From VBCG01 sp044226535 (GTDB taxonomy: Bacteria > Pseudomonadota > Gammaproteobacteria > Burkholderiales > Casimicrobiaceae), in assembly GCA_044226535.1 (NCBI GenBank), contig JBGAGT010000001.1, positions 186,001 to 250,000 on the forward strand: a stretch of DNA of 64,000 nt, read 5' to 3'. Under the pieces are notes generated by a model. That model was not told the origin of the DNA. It was given only the letters and a program-made list of their open reading frames with translations, and did not search any database. This document shows positions 53,607 through 61,884 of this stretch, piece by piece. Positions within the stretch are counted from its first letter, which is position 1. Each line of letters opens with the position of its first letter. The position numbers and the translations under genes are program-made.

Positions 53607-54299
53607 TCACTGCTTGTCCTCGGGCACCTTGCCGTCGTGCAGCAGGTACAGCCTGCGCTGCAGGTAGGCGCGGCGGATGAAGGCGTAGCGGTCGAGCGAG
53701 GCCTCGTTGGCCATCTGCAGCGCGTCGTCGTTCTGGTAGCGCGCGTCGAACACGCCCAGCGCGTACAGCGAGTTGCGCACCGGCACGTTGGGCAGGTAGC
53801 CGAGCGGTCCCACCCAGGCCTGCACGATCAGCCCCGTGCCGTCGCGGAAGGTCGTTGGCAGCCCGAGGAAGGGGATGAACAGGTACGGCCCCTGCTGCGC
53901 GCCCCATACCCCGAAGGTCTGGCCGAAGTCCTCGTTGCCGTGCTCGATGCCGAGGTCGCTGGCGACGTCGATCAGGCCGCCGAGGCCGACGCCCGAGTTG
54001 ATCAGCACGCGCCCGAGGTCGTCGCCCATCTTGTCGGGCTTGCCCTGCAGGCCGCTGTTGATCGCCGAGACGAAGTCGGAGAGGTTGTTGAAGAAGTTCG
54101 AGATGGCGACGCGCAGGGGCTTGGGCGCGTTCTGCCTGTAGGCCGTGACCACCGGCTGCACGATGTCGCGGTCGAAGGGCTCGTGCACCTTGAAGGCGAG
54201 CCGGTTCATCGGCTCGAGCGGGTCGTCCGGGTTCGCGCCCGGCCCCGTCGCGCAGCCGGCGAGCGCGAGGAGCGCGAGCAGCGCCAGCAGGGCCTTCAC
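53607..54299 (-). CDS. mlaA: MlaA (VacJ) outer-membrane lipoprotein
   Basis: 230 residues. Lipobox ALAGC with Cys16, then the VacJ pattern DPLEPMNRLAFKVHEPFDRDIVQPV and the NFFNNLSD and GLPTTFRDG regions, each split by helices. Takes mislocated phospholipids from the outer leaflet. GTG start overlaps the mlaD stop (GTGA). In many gammaproteobacteria mlaA lies elsewhere; inclusion in the operon is common in betaproteobacteria. Confidence 0.95.
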   Translation of the reverse strand: MKALLALLALLALAGCATGPGANPDDPLEPMNRLAFKVHEPFDRDIVQPVVTAYRQNAPKPLRVAISNFFNNLSDFVSAINSGLQGKPDKMGDDLGRVLINSGVGLGGLIDVASDLGIEHGNEDFGQTFGVWGAQQGPYLFIPFLGLPTTFRDGTGLIVQAWVGPLGYLPNVPVRNSLYALGVFDARYQNDDALQMANEASLDRYAFIRRAYLQRRLYLLHDGKVPEDKQ

Positions 54300-54769
54300 T
54301 TGGAATCGCCTCCCGACTGCGCCTTGTCGAACAGGAACTGGCCGATCAGCTTCTCGAGCACCACGGCCGACTGCGTCTTCCTGATCTCGCCGCCGTTGGC
54401 GAGCATCGCGGGGTCGCCGCCCGCGGCGAGGCCGATGTACACCTCGCCGAGGAGGCCCGAGGTGAGGATCGCGGCGATGGTGTCCTTGCTGAACTGGTAG
54501 CCCTGGTCGATGTGCATGGTCACGACCGCCTCGTAGGTCTGCGGGTCGAGGCGGATGCGGTCGACGCGGCCGACGGTGACGCCGGCGGCCTTGACCGGCG
54601 CGCGCAGCTTGAGGCCGCCGATGTTGTCGAAGCGCGCGTCGATGGTGTAGTTGGGCGCCGACGACAGCGTCGCCAGGTTGCCGACGCGCAGCGCCAGGAA
54701 CACCACGGCGCCGATGCCGAGCAGGACGAAGATGCCCACCCAGAAATCGATTGTGGCTCTGCGATTCAT
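54296..54769 (-). CDS. mlaD: MlaD, MCE-domain subunit
   Basis: 157 residues: one membrane anchor (about 7-29) and one MCE domain (about 38-118, NIGGLKLRAPVKAAGVTVGRV). Forms the hexameric ring of the MlaFEDB transporter. ATG overlaps the mlaE stop. Confidence 0.95.
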   Translation of the reverse strand: MNRRATIDFWVGIFVLLGIGAVVFLALRVGNLATLSSAPNYTIDARFDNIGGLKLRAPVKAAGVTVGRVDRIRLDPQTYEAVVTMHIDQGYQFSKDTIAAILTSGLLGEVYIGLAAGGDPAMLANGGEIRKTQSAVVLEKLIGQFLFDKAQSGGDSK

Positions 54770-55569
54770 ACGACTCCCGTGCCGCGGAACATGAAGACGG
54801 TGAGGACGAAGTCGAGCGCCAGCACGGCGAGCGAACCGAACACGACGGTGCGCGTGGTGGCGGTGGCGACGCCCTCGGCGGTGGGCTCCGCCGTGTAGCC
54901 CTCGAAGACGGCGATCAGGCTGATCGCCGTGCCGAACACCAGGCTCTTGATGAAGCCGTTGGTGACGTCGGGCCAGAAGTCCACGCCCGCGCGCATGTTG
55001 CCCCAGAACGTGCCGCCGTCGGCGCCGATCAGCCGCACGCCGACCAGGTAGGCACCGAACACGCCCATCACCGAGAACAGCGCGGCGAGCAGCGGCATCG
55101 AGATCACCCCGCCGAAGAAGCGCGGCGCGATGATGCGCGCCAGCGGGTCCACCGCCATCATCTCCATCGCGGCGAGCTGGTCGGTGGTCTTCATGAGCCC
55201 CACCTCGGCGGTGATGGCGCTGCCCGCGCGGCTCGCGAACAGCAGCGCCGCGACCACGGGCCCGAGCTCGCGCACCAGCGACAGCGCGACGAACACGCCG
55301 AGCGAGTCGCTGGCGCCGTATTTCTGCAGCACGTCGAAGCCCTGCAGCGCCAGCACCATGCCGACGAACAGCCCCGACATCAGGATGATCAGCAGCGACA
55401 GCACGCCCGAGAAATAGATCTCGCGCATGGTGAGCTGGCCGCGCAGGATGGCCTGCGGCGAGTGCGTGATGACGGCGCCGAAGAAGCGCGCCGCGTAGCC
55501 GAGGCGCACGATCGCCGCGATGGTCGTCGCGCCGAGCTGGCGGATCCCGCGGGCCAGGGCCTCAGCCAT
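54766..55569 (-). CDS. mlaE: MlaE, permease subunit
   Basis: 267 residues, about five helices, MlaE/DUF140 family with ARELGPVVAALLFASRAGSA-like sequence (VRELGPVVAALLFASRAGS) and EVGLMKTTDQLAAMEMMAVDP. Core permease of the phospholipid transporter. Overlaps mlaF by 8 bp. Confidence 0.96.
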   Translation of the reverse strand: MAEALARGIRQLGATTIAAIVRLGYAARFFGAVITHSPQAILRGQLTMREIYFSGVLSLLIILMSGLFVGMVLALQGFDVLQKYGASDSLGVFVALSLVRELGPVVAALLFASRAGSAITAEVGLMKTTDQLAAMEMMAVDPLARIIAPRFFGGVISMPLLAALFSVMGVFGAYLVGVRLIGADGGTFWGNMRAGVDFWPDVTNGFIKSLVFGTAISLIAVFEGYTAEPTAEGVATATTRTVVFGSLAVLALDFVLTVFMFRGTGVV

Positions 55570-56407
55570 GCAGCGCGAACTCCTGGGCGAGCGGCCTGGC
55601 GCGCACGTGGAAGGGCACCGGGCCGTCGGCGGCGCCGTCGACGAACTGGCGCACGAAGGCGTCGGTCGAGCGCCGCACCTCGTCGGGCGTCCCCTGGGCG
55701 ACGATGCGGCCCTCCGACACGAAGTAGATGTAGTCGACGATCTTCATCGACTCGTAGATGTCGTGCGTCACCACGATGGAGGTGCTGCCGAGCGCGTCGT
55801 TCATCCTGCGGATGAGCTGGCCCACCACGCCCAGCGAGATCGGGTCGAGCCCGGCGAAGGGCTCGTCGTACATGATGAGCATCGGGTCGAGGGCGATGGC
55901 GCGCGCCAGCGCCACGCGGCGCGCCATGCCGCCCGAGAGCTCCGAGGGCTTGAGCTGCGCGCTGCCGCGCAGGCCCACCGCGTTGAGCTTCATCAGCACG
56001 AGGTCGTGGACGAGCTCCTCGGGAAGCTCGGTCAGCTCGCGCATCGGGAACGCGACGTTCTCGAACACCGACATGTCGGTGAAGAGGGCCCCGAACTGGA
56101 ACAGCATGCCGACGCGGCGGCGCAACGCGAACAGCCCCTCGCGGTCGAGCGCCGAGATGTCCTGCCCCGCCACCACCACCCTGCCCCGCGACGCGCGCAC
56201 CTGCCCGCCGATGAGGCGCAGCGTGGTGGTCTTGCCGCAGCCCGAGCCGCCCATGATCGCGACCACCTTGCCCCGCGGCACCACCATGTCGATGCCGGAG
56301 AGCACCGGGCGCCGGCGGTCGTAGCCGAAGGTCACCCCGTGGAGCTCGACCGCGTTGGCGTGCAGCGGGTCGAAGCTGATCGACGAGGGGTTCGGGAGGT
56401 GTCGCAT
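55562..56407 (-). CDS. mlaF: MlaF, ATPase subunit
   Basis: 281 residues. Walker A GGSGCGKTT at 53-61, MLFQFGALFTDMSVFENVAFP Q-loop region (split by the helix), signature LSGGMARR and Walker B LIMYDEPFAGLDP. First gene of the mlaFEDACB operon. I chose ATG 56407; the frame extends to a TTG at 56446 but that adds only a poor extension. Confidence 0.95.
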   Translation of the reverse strand: MRHLPNPSSISFDPLHANAVELHGVTFGYDRRRPVLSGIDMVVPRGKVVAIMGGSGCGKTTTLRLIGGQVRASRGRVVVAGQDISALDREGLFALRRRVGMLFQFGALFTDMSVFENVAFPMRELTELPEELVHDLVLMKLNAVGLRGSAQLKPSELSGGMARRVALARAIALDPMLIMYDEPFAGLDPISLGVVGQLIRRMNDALGSTSIVVTHDIYESMKIVDYIYFVSEGRIVAQGTPDEVRRSTDAFVRQFVDGAADGPVPFHVRARPLAQEFALHG

Positions 56408-56543
56408 CCTGGTCAAGATGGAGCGCCTCGAGGGCGCGCTGGGCAAAGGGTCGATTGTAGCCCGAGCCCGCGCGCGGCGCGGACTGACCGGCGGTCGGCT
56501 CGAGGGCCTTTATACCCCAGCCGCGGCGCCCCGCCGCCTGCCT

Positions 56544-58511
56544 TCATTTACCGCGCAGGAGGCGGCTCTCGGCACGCGAAAGGTCGGCCGGCCGGCCGAG
56601 GAGGATCGCCACGTCGTTGGGCTCGAAGCGCCAGTCGTTGCCGGGCCGCTCCGAGCGCGTGCCGCGCCGGCGGACTCCCGTCACTTCCACGTGCTGGGTG
56701 ATGGTGGTGTCGCCGAGCGTCTTGCCGACCGCCCAGCCGCCTTCGGGCACCAGCACCGAGTGCAGCCGCGGCTGGATGTCCTCGACCGCCTCGTCGCTGT
56801 CGGTGACGCCGCGGAAGAAGCCGCGGAACAGGCTGTAGCGCTCCTCGCGGATGGCGCGGATGCGCGCCAGCACCCGCGTCAGCGGAACGCCGAGCAGCAG
56901 CAGCGTGTGCGAGGCGAGCATCAGGCTGCCCTCGAGGATCTCGGGCACGACCTCGGCGGCGCCGAGCTTCAGCAGCGTGTCGAGGTCGGTGTCGTCGGTG
57001 GTGCGCACGATGACCGGGAGCTCGGGGCGGGTGTACTGCACCTGGTGGAGGATCTTGCTCGCCAGCGGCGTGTCGGCGAAGGTGATGCACACCGCGCGCG
57101 CCTTGCCGAGCCCCGCCGCGATCAGCGCCTCGCGCCGGCTGCCGTCGCCGAATACCACGCTCGCGCCGGCCGCCGCGGCCTCCTTGACGCGCTGCGCGTC
57201 GTTGTCGAGCGCGATGTAGGGGATCTGCTCCGCCTCGAGCAGGCGCGCGAGGTTCTGGCCGCTGCGGCCGTAGCCGAGGATGATCACGTGGTCCTGGCGG
57301 GCCATGGTCCTGGCGGCGATCTGCGTGATCTGCGCGGCGCGCGCCAGCCAGTCGTTGGCGGTCAGCCGCTTGACCACCGGGTCGCCCCACTGGATGAGCA
57401 GCGGCCCCGAGAGCATCGACAGCACCAGCGCGGCGAGCACCACCTGCGTGGTCGTCGAGTCGAGGACCTCGTTGACGTTGGCCAGCGTGAGCATCACCAG
57501 CGCGAGCTCCCCCGCCTGGGCGACGTACAGCCCCGTGCGCACGGCGTTGCCGCGCGAGGCGCCGAAGGCCCGTGCCAGCAGCGACACCAGCACCGCCTTG
57601 CCGACCGTGGGCAGCACCAGCAGCAGCAGCACCATGCCGATGTGCTCGACCACCACCGACAGGTCGAGCGACATGCCGACAGTGACGAAGAAGAGGCCGA
57701 GCAGCACGTCGCGGAACGGCTCGACCTTCTCCTCGACCTCGTAGCGGAACTCGGTCTCGGCGATCAGCATGCCGGCGAGGAACGCGCCCAGCTCCAGCGA
57801 CAGACCCGCATAGGACGTGAGCGAGGCGAGCCCCAGCGTCACGAACAGCAGGTTGAGCATGGAGAGCTCGGGCGAGCGCTGCTCGGCGATCAGCCGGAAC
57901 CACGCGCGCATCGGCTTCTGCCCGAAGTACAGCACGATGGCGAGCACCGCCACCGCCTTGAGCGCGGCGAGCCCGAGCTTCTCGGCAATCTCCTTGCCGG
58001 GGTGGGCGAGCGACGGGATGATGATCAGGAAGGCCACCACGGCCAGGTCCTGGAACAGCAGGATCGCCATCACGTCGCGGCCGTAGGGCGTGCCGATCTC
58101 GTTGCGCTCGGCCAGCATCTTGGAGGCGATCGCCGTCGAGCTCATCGCCAGCGCGGCGCCGAGCACCAGCCCGATCTGCCAGCTTCCCATGAACCACCAG
58201 AACGCCAGCAGGGCCAACAGCGTGGTCAGCGCGACCTGCAGGAACCCCAGCCCGAACACCGCGCGGCGCATCGCCTTCAGCTGCGGAAGGCTGAACTCGA
58301 GGCCGATCGAGAACAGCAGGAACACGATGCCGAACTCGGCGAAGAAGCGCGTGGTCTCGTTGTCGGGGATCCACTTCAGGCCGAAAGGCCCGACCACGAC
58401 GCCGATGACCAGGTAGCCCAGGATCGCCGGCAGGCGCGAGATGCGGCACAGCACCACGACCACCACGGCCGAGGCGAGCAGCACCAGCATCGATTGCAGT
58501 GTATGCGGCAT
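56544..58511 (-). CDS. KefB-type monovalent cation:proton antiporter
   Basis: 655 residues. Membrane domain of about twelve helices (about 1-380, CPA2 family), then an RCK/TrkA-N domain with the nucleotide motif ILGYGRSGQNLA near 405 and a TrkA-C domain at the end (about 565-650, EVTGVRRRGTRS). Probably exchanges K+ or Na+ for H+ under control of a nucleotide or glutathione-type ligand. The kefB-like gene beside kdsD-lpt is a common betaproteobacterial order. Divergent from kdsD with 47 bp between. Confidence 0.91.
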   Translation of the reverse strand: MPHTLQSMLVLLASAVVVVVLCRISRLPAILGYLVIGVVVGPFGLKWIPDNETTRFFAEFGIVFLLFSIGLEFSLPQLKAMRRAVFGLGFLQVALTTLLALLAFWWFMGSWQIGLVLGAALAMSSTAIASKMLAERNEIGTPYGRDVMAILLFQDLAVVAFLIIIPSLAHPGKEIAEKLGLAALKAVAVLAIVLYFGQKPMRAWFRLIAEQRSPELSMLNLLFVTLGLASLTSYAGLSLELGAFLAGMLIAETEFRYEVEEKVEPFRDVLLGLFFVTVGMSLDLSVVVEHIGMVLLLLVLPTVGKAVLVSLLARAFGASRGNAVRTGLYVAQAGELALVMLTLANVNEVLDSTTTQVVLAALVLSMLSGPLLIQWGDPVVKRLTANDWLARAAQITQIAARTMARQDHVIILGYGRSGQNLARLLEAEQIPYIALDNDAQRVKEAAAAGASVVFGDGSRREALIAAGLGKARAVCITFADTPLASKILHQVQYTRPELPVIVRTTDDTDLDTLLKLGAAEVVPEILEGSLMLASHTLLLLGVPLTRVLARIRAIREERYSLFRGFFRGVTDSDEAVEDIQPRLHSVLVPEGGWAVGKTLGDTTITQHVEVTGVRRRGTRSERPGNDWRFEPNDVAILLGRPADLSRAESRLLRGK

Positions 58512-58544
58512 CGTGCGGCAAACTTACCATGGGAATGCGGCGGT

Positions 58545-58550
58545 TATACT
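58545..58550 (+). promoter_or_regulatory. -10-like element before kdsD
   Basis: TATACT, 9 bp before the ATG, with CTTACC 16 bp upstream. Transcription would start near 58557, so a leaderless or almost leaderless kdsD mRNA is predicted if this is the real promoter. Confidence 0.3.
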
Positions 58551-58558
58551 CGCGCGCG

Positions 58559-59614
58559 ATGAGCGGAAGCGAGCGAGGTGGTGCCGACGGGACGCGCGGG
58601 GACGCGGGCGCCGGCACGCAGCCCGCGCGGGCCGGCGCGGTCGACCGCGAGCGCGCGCTGGCGGTGGCGCGCGACGTGCTGGCCACCGAGGCGCGCGCCA
58701 TCGAGCGCATCGCCGCGCGCCTCGGCGAAGGCTTCGTCGACGCGGTGCGCGCCATCGCCGGCTGCCGCGGCCGCGTCGTGGTTTCGGGCATCGGCAAGTC
58801 GGGCCACATCGGCCGCAAGCTCGCGGCGACGCTCGCGTCGACGGGCACGCCGGCGTTCTTCGTGCACCCCGCCGAGGCGAGCCACGGCGACCTCGGCATG
58901 ATCACGCCCGACGACGTGGTGGTGATGCTGTCCAACTCCGGCGAGACCGACGAGCTCGTCACCCTGCTCCCGCACATCCGCCGGCAGGGCGCGCGCATCG
59001 TCGCCCTGACCGGCGACGCGCAGTCGTCGATCTCGCAGAACGCCGACGTGCACCTCGACGCCGCGGTCGACGCCGAAGCCGGCCCGCTCGGCCTCGCCCC
59101 CACCGCGAGCACCACCGCCGCGCTGGCGCTCGGCGACGCGCTGGCGCTGGCGCTTCTCGACGCACGCGGGTTCTCGGCCGACGACTTCGCGCGCTCGCAC
59201 CCCGGCGGATCGCTCGGGCGGCGGCTGCTCGTCACCGTCGCCGACGTGATGCGCGTGGGCGAGGCCATGCCGGTGGTGCGCGAATCGGCGACCCTCGCCG
59301 ATGCGCTGGTCGAGATGACCGGCAAGGGCATGGGCATGACCGCGGTGGTCGACGCCGAGGGCCGCGCGACGGGCGTGTTCACCGACGGCGACCTGCGCCG
59401 CTCGATCGGCCGCATCGAGCACGCCACGACGCTGCCCATCGCCGGGCTGATGACGCGCCATCCCCGCAGCATCGGCGAACGCCGCCTGGCCATCGACTGC
59501 GTGGCGCTGATGGAAACCCCGCCGCGCGTGACCAACCTGCTCGTCACCCGTGGCGACGGGCTGCTGATCGGGGCCGTGCACCTGCACGACCTCTTCCGGG
59601 CCCGGGTGGTATGA
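58559..59614 (+). CDS. kdsD: Arabinose-5-phosphate isomerase KdsD
   Basis: 351 residues. SIS domain (about 55-185; GIGKSGHIGRKLAATLASTG, HPAEASHGDLGM, SNSGETDEL) followed by a CBS pair (about 225-345). Makes arabinose 5-phosphate for KDO, the inner-core sugar of lipopolysaccharide. ATG 58559 chosen; about 30 extra Gly/Ala residues precede the conserved part, so a later start is possible. The next KDO gene, kdsC, is missing downstream. Confidence 0.94.
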   Translation: MSGSERGGADGTRGDAGAGTQPARAGAVDRERALAVARDVLATEARAIERIAARLGEGFVDAVRAIAGCRGRVVVSGIGKSGHIGRKLAATLASTGTPAFFVHPAEASHGDLGMITPDDVVVMLSNSGETDELVTLLPHIRRQGARIVALTGDAQSSISQNADVHLDAAVDAEAGPLGLAPTASTTAALALGDALALALLDARGFSADDFARSHPGGSLGRRLLVTVADVMRVGEAMPVVRESATLADALVEMTGKGMGMTAVVDAEGRATGVFTDGDLRRSIGRIEHATTLPIAGLMTRHPRSIGERRLAIDCVALMETPPRVTNLLVTRGDGLLIGAVHLHDLFRARVV

Positions 59615-59675
59615 GCGCGGGACGCGATTCCGGCCGGCATCCCGGCGAGCCGCGACGCTGGGCGATAATCGCGGC

Positions 59676-60407
59676 ATGAGCACCGCCCCGGCCCTTGCCT
59701 CGCCGACCTCCCCGCCGCCTTCGCGACCTTCGCGGCCGGCAGCGCGCGAGGCGCTGCGCAGCGTCGACCGCCTGATCTCCTGGTCGCCGGTGCTGCTGCT
59801 GGGCGGCCTGGCCGCACTCACCTACTGGCTGGACGCGCAGATCCAGCCGCCGGCGCCGCGCGTCGACGGCAGCCGGCGCCACGACGTCGACATCTACGTC
59901 GAGAACGTGCGCGGCGTGAACCTGGGCCCGAACGGCAAGCCGCTGCACATCCTGCGCGCCGCGCGCGCCGAGCACTACCCCGACGACGACAGCACGGTGA
60001 TCGCCAAGCCCGACCTCACCGTCAAGGACCCCAAGCAGCCCAACTTCCAGGTCACGGCCAACGAGGCCAGGGTCTCGGGCGACCGCAACGACGTCTGGTT
60101 CACCGGCAGCGTGCACGCACGCCGCGAGCCGCAGCCGGGCGACGCCGGCGGCGTGGCCACGCTGGTCACCGAATACCTGCACGTGCTGCCCCGCGAACAC
60201 CGCGCCGACACCGACAAGCCGGTCGCCATCGCCGATGCCCGCGGCAACATCAACGCCACGGGGATGACCCTCGACGCCGCCAACGGCGTGGTGCGCTTCC
60301 TGTCGCGGGTCCACGGCTCGATTGAACCGAAGGCCGTGGACGAGGCCCAAGGGGCGAGCGACAGCAAGGCCGGTGCCCAACCCGGCGCCGGCAAGCCCCA
60401 ACCATGA
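59676..60407 (+). CDS. lptC: LptC, bitopic LPS-export protein
   Basis: 243 residues. Pro/Ser/Ala-rich cytoplasmic start, one membrane helix (about 35-52) and a periplasmic beta-jellyroll with RAARAEHYPDDD and the FTGSVHARR region. Receives lipopolysaccharide from LptB2FG and hands it to LptA. A polar Ala/Gly/Lys tail follows. The stop overlaps the lptA ATG. Confidence 0.91.
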   Translation: MSTAPALASPTSPPPSRPSRPAAREALRSVDRLISWSPVLLLGGLAALTYWLDAQIQPPAPRVDGSRRHDVDIYVENVRGVNLGPNGKPLHILRAARAEHYPDDDSTVIAKPDLTVKDPKQPNFQVTANEARVSGDRNDVWFTGSVHARREPQPGDAGGVATLVTEYLHVLPREHRADTDKPVAIADARGNINATGMTLDAANGVVRFLSRVHGSIEPKAVDEAQGASDSKAGAQPGAGKPQP

Positions 60408-61138
60408 AACCCAGCACCCTCCGGACGGCGCGCGCCGCCGCCCTCGCGGGCGTCCTCGTGCTCGCCGCGACGCCCTGCCTCGCCGACGACGCCGACAAGG
60501 ACAAGCCCATCGTCTACTCGGCCGACACCGGCGGCGCCGACCGCAAGACCAACTGCGGCGAGCTCGACGGCAACGCCATCCTCACCCAGGGCACGCTGAC
60601 CCTGCGGGCGGACCGCATCCGCTTCTGCCAGAACCCCGACTCGACGTTCTCGGCGACCGCGTTCGGCAAGCCGGTCAGCTTCCGCCAGCGGCGCCAGGGC
60701 AGCGACGAGTACGACGAGGCCTATGCCGAGCGCATGGTCTACGACGGCAGCAAGCAGCTCGTCGAGCTCTTCACCCACGCGCTGCTGCGCCGGGGCACGG
60801 GCAACGAGATGCGCAGCGAGTACATCGCCTACGATCGCGCCGCCGACAACGCGGTGTTCGGCACGGCCCCCGGGGCCGCCACGGGCGCGCGACCGGCGAG
60901 CCGCGTGACCGGCGTGATCTCGCCCAAGGACGCCCAGGCGCTCGACAAGGGCAACGCCAAGGGTGACGCCAGCGGCAAGGGTGGCGCCAGCGGCAAGGGT
61001 GACGCCAAGGGCGACGCGAAGGGCAAGGCCGCCGCCCCCGGCGAAAAGGGCGGCGATGCCAAGGCGCCCTCCAAGGGCGAGGCGAAGCCCGCGGAGCCCC
61101 TGCCGCTGACGGTCGACAGCGAGCTCAAGTCGAAGTGA
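60404..61138 (+). CDS. lptA: LptA, periplasmic LPS-transport protein
   Basis: 244 residues. Signal peptide about 1-26 (ends CLA), OstA-type jellyroll (about 30-165; ILTQGTLTLRADRI, FRQRRQGSDEYDEAYAERMVYD split by turns). The last about 60 residues are a Gly/Lys/Ala/Asp-rich low-complexity tail with GKGDAKGD-type units before TVDSELKSK, which makes the protein longer than usual. Bridges the periplasm between LptC and LptD. GTGA overlap with lptB. Confidence 0.91.
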   Translation: MKPSTLRTARAAALAGVLVLAATPCLADDADKDKPIVYSADTGGADRKTNCGELDGNAILTQGTLTLRADRIRFCQNPDSTFSATAFGKPVSFRQRRQGSDEYDEAYAERMVYDGSKQLVELFTHALLRRGTGNEMRSEYIAYDRAADNAVFGTAPGAATGARPASRVTGVISPKDAQALDKGNAKGDASGKGGASGKGDAKGDAKGKAAAPGEKGGDAKAPSKGEAKPAEPLPLTVDSELKSK

Positions 61139-61857
61139 GCCAGCTCGTCGCCGCGCACCTGCGCAAGCGCTACAAGACACGCACCGTGGTGCACGACGTC
61201 TCGCTCGACGTGGCGAGCGGCGAGGTCGTCGGGCTGCTCGGGCCCAACGGGGCGGGCAAGACCACCTGCTTCTACATGATCGTCGGCCTGGTCGCGGCCG
61301 ACGGCGGCAACATCGCGCTGGACAACGAGGACCTGTCGGGGTTGCCCATCCACCAGCGTGCGCGCCGCGGGCTGTCCTACCTGCCCCAGGAGGCGTCGAT
61401 CTTCCGCAAGCTGACGGTGTCCGAGAACGTGCGGGCGATCCTGGAGCTCGTCGAGTCGGACCCGGACGTCATCGCCAACCGCCTCGACGCCCTGCTCGAG
61501 GACCTGTCGATCTCGCACCTCGCCGACGCCCCGGCGATCTCCCTGTCGGGCGGCGAGCGCCGCCGCTGCGAGATCGCCCGCGCGCTGGCCACCCGGCCGC
61601 GCTTCATCCTGCTCGACGAGCCCTTCGCCGGGGTCGATCCCATCGCCGTGCTGGACATCCAGCGCATCATCGGCTTCCTCAAGGAGCGCGGCATCGGCGT
61701 CCTGATCACCGACCACAACGTCCGCGAGACGTTGGGGATCTGCGACAGGGCCTACATCATCAACGAGGGCAGCGTGCTCGCCTACGGCGCGCCGGACGAG
61801 ATTGTCTATAATGAGGCCGTCCGGAAGGTGTATCTCGGCGAGCATTTCCGGCTCTAG
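61135..61857 (+). CDS. lptB: LptB, LPS-export ATPase
   Basis: 240 residues. Walker A GPNGAGKTT at 36-44, YLPQEASIFRKLTV Q-loop, signature LSGGERRR, Walker B FILLDEPFAGVDPIAV, switch His in DHNVRE: all typical of LptB. Powers LPS extraction with LptF/LptG, which are encoded elsewhere. GTG start at 61135. Confidence 0.96.
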   Translation: MSQLVAAHLRKRYKTRTVVHDVSLDVASGEVVGLLGPNGAGKTTCFYMIVGLVAADGGNIALDNEDLSGLPIHQRARRGLSYLPQEASIFRKLTVSENVRAILELVESDPDVIANRLDALLEDLSISHLADAPAISLSGGERRRCEIARALATRPRFILLDEPFAGVDPIAVLDIQRIIGFLKERGIGVLITDHNVRETLGICDRAYIINEGSVLAYGAPDEIVYNEAVRKVYLGEHFRL

Positions 61858-61884
61858 ACACCCATTGCACCGGGCCCGGGGCAC

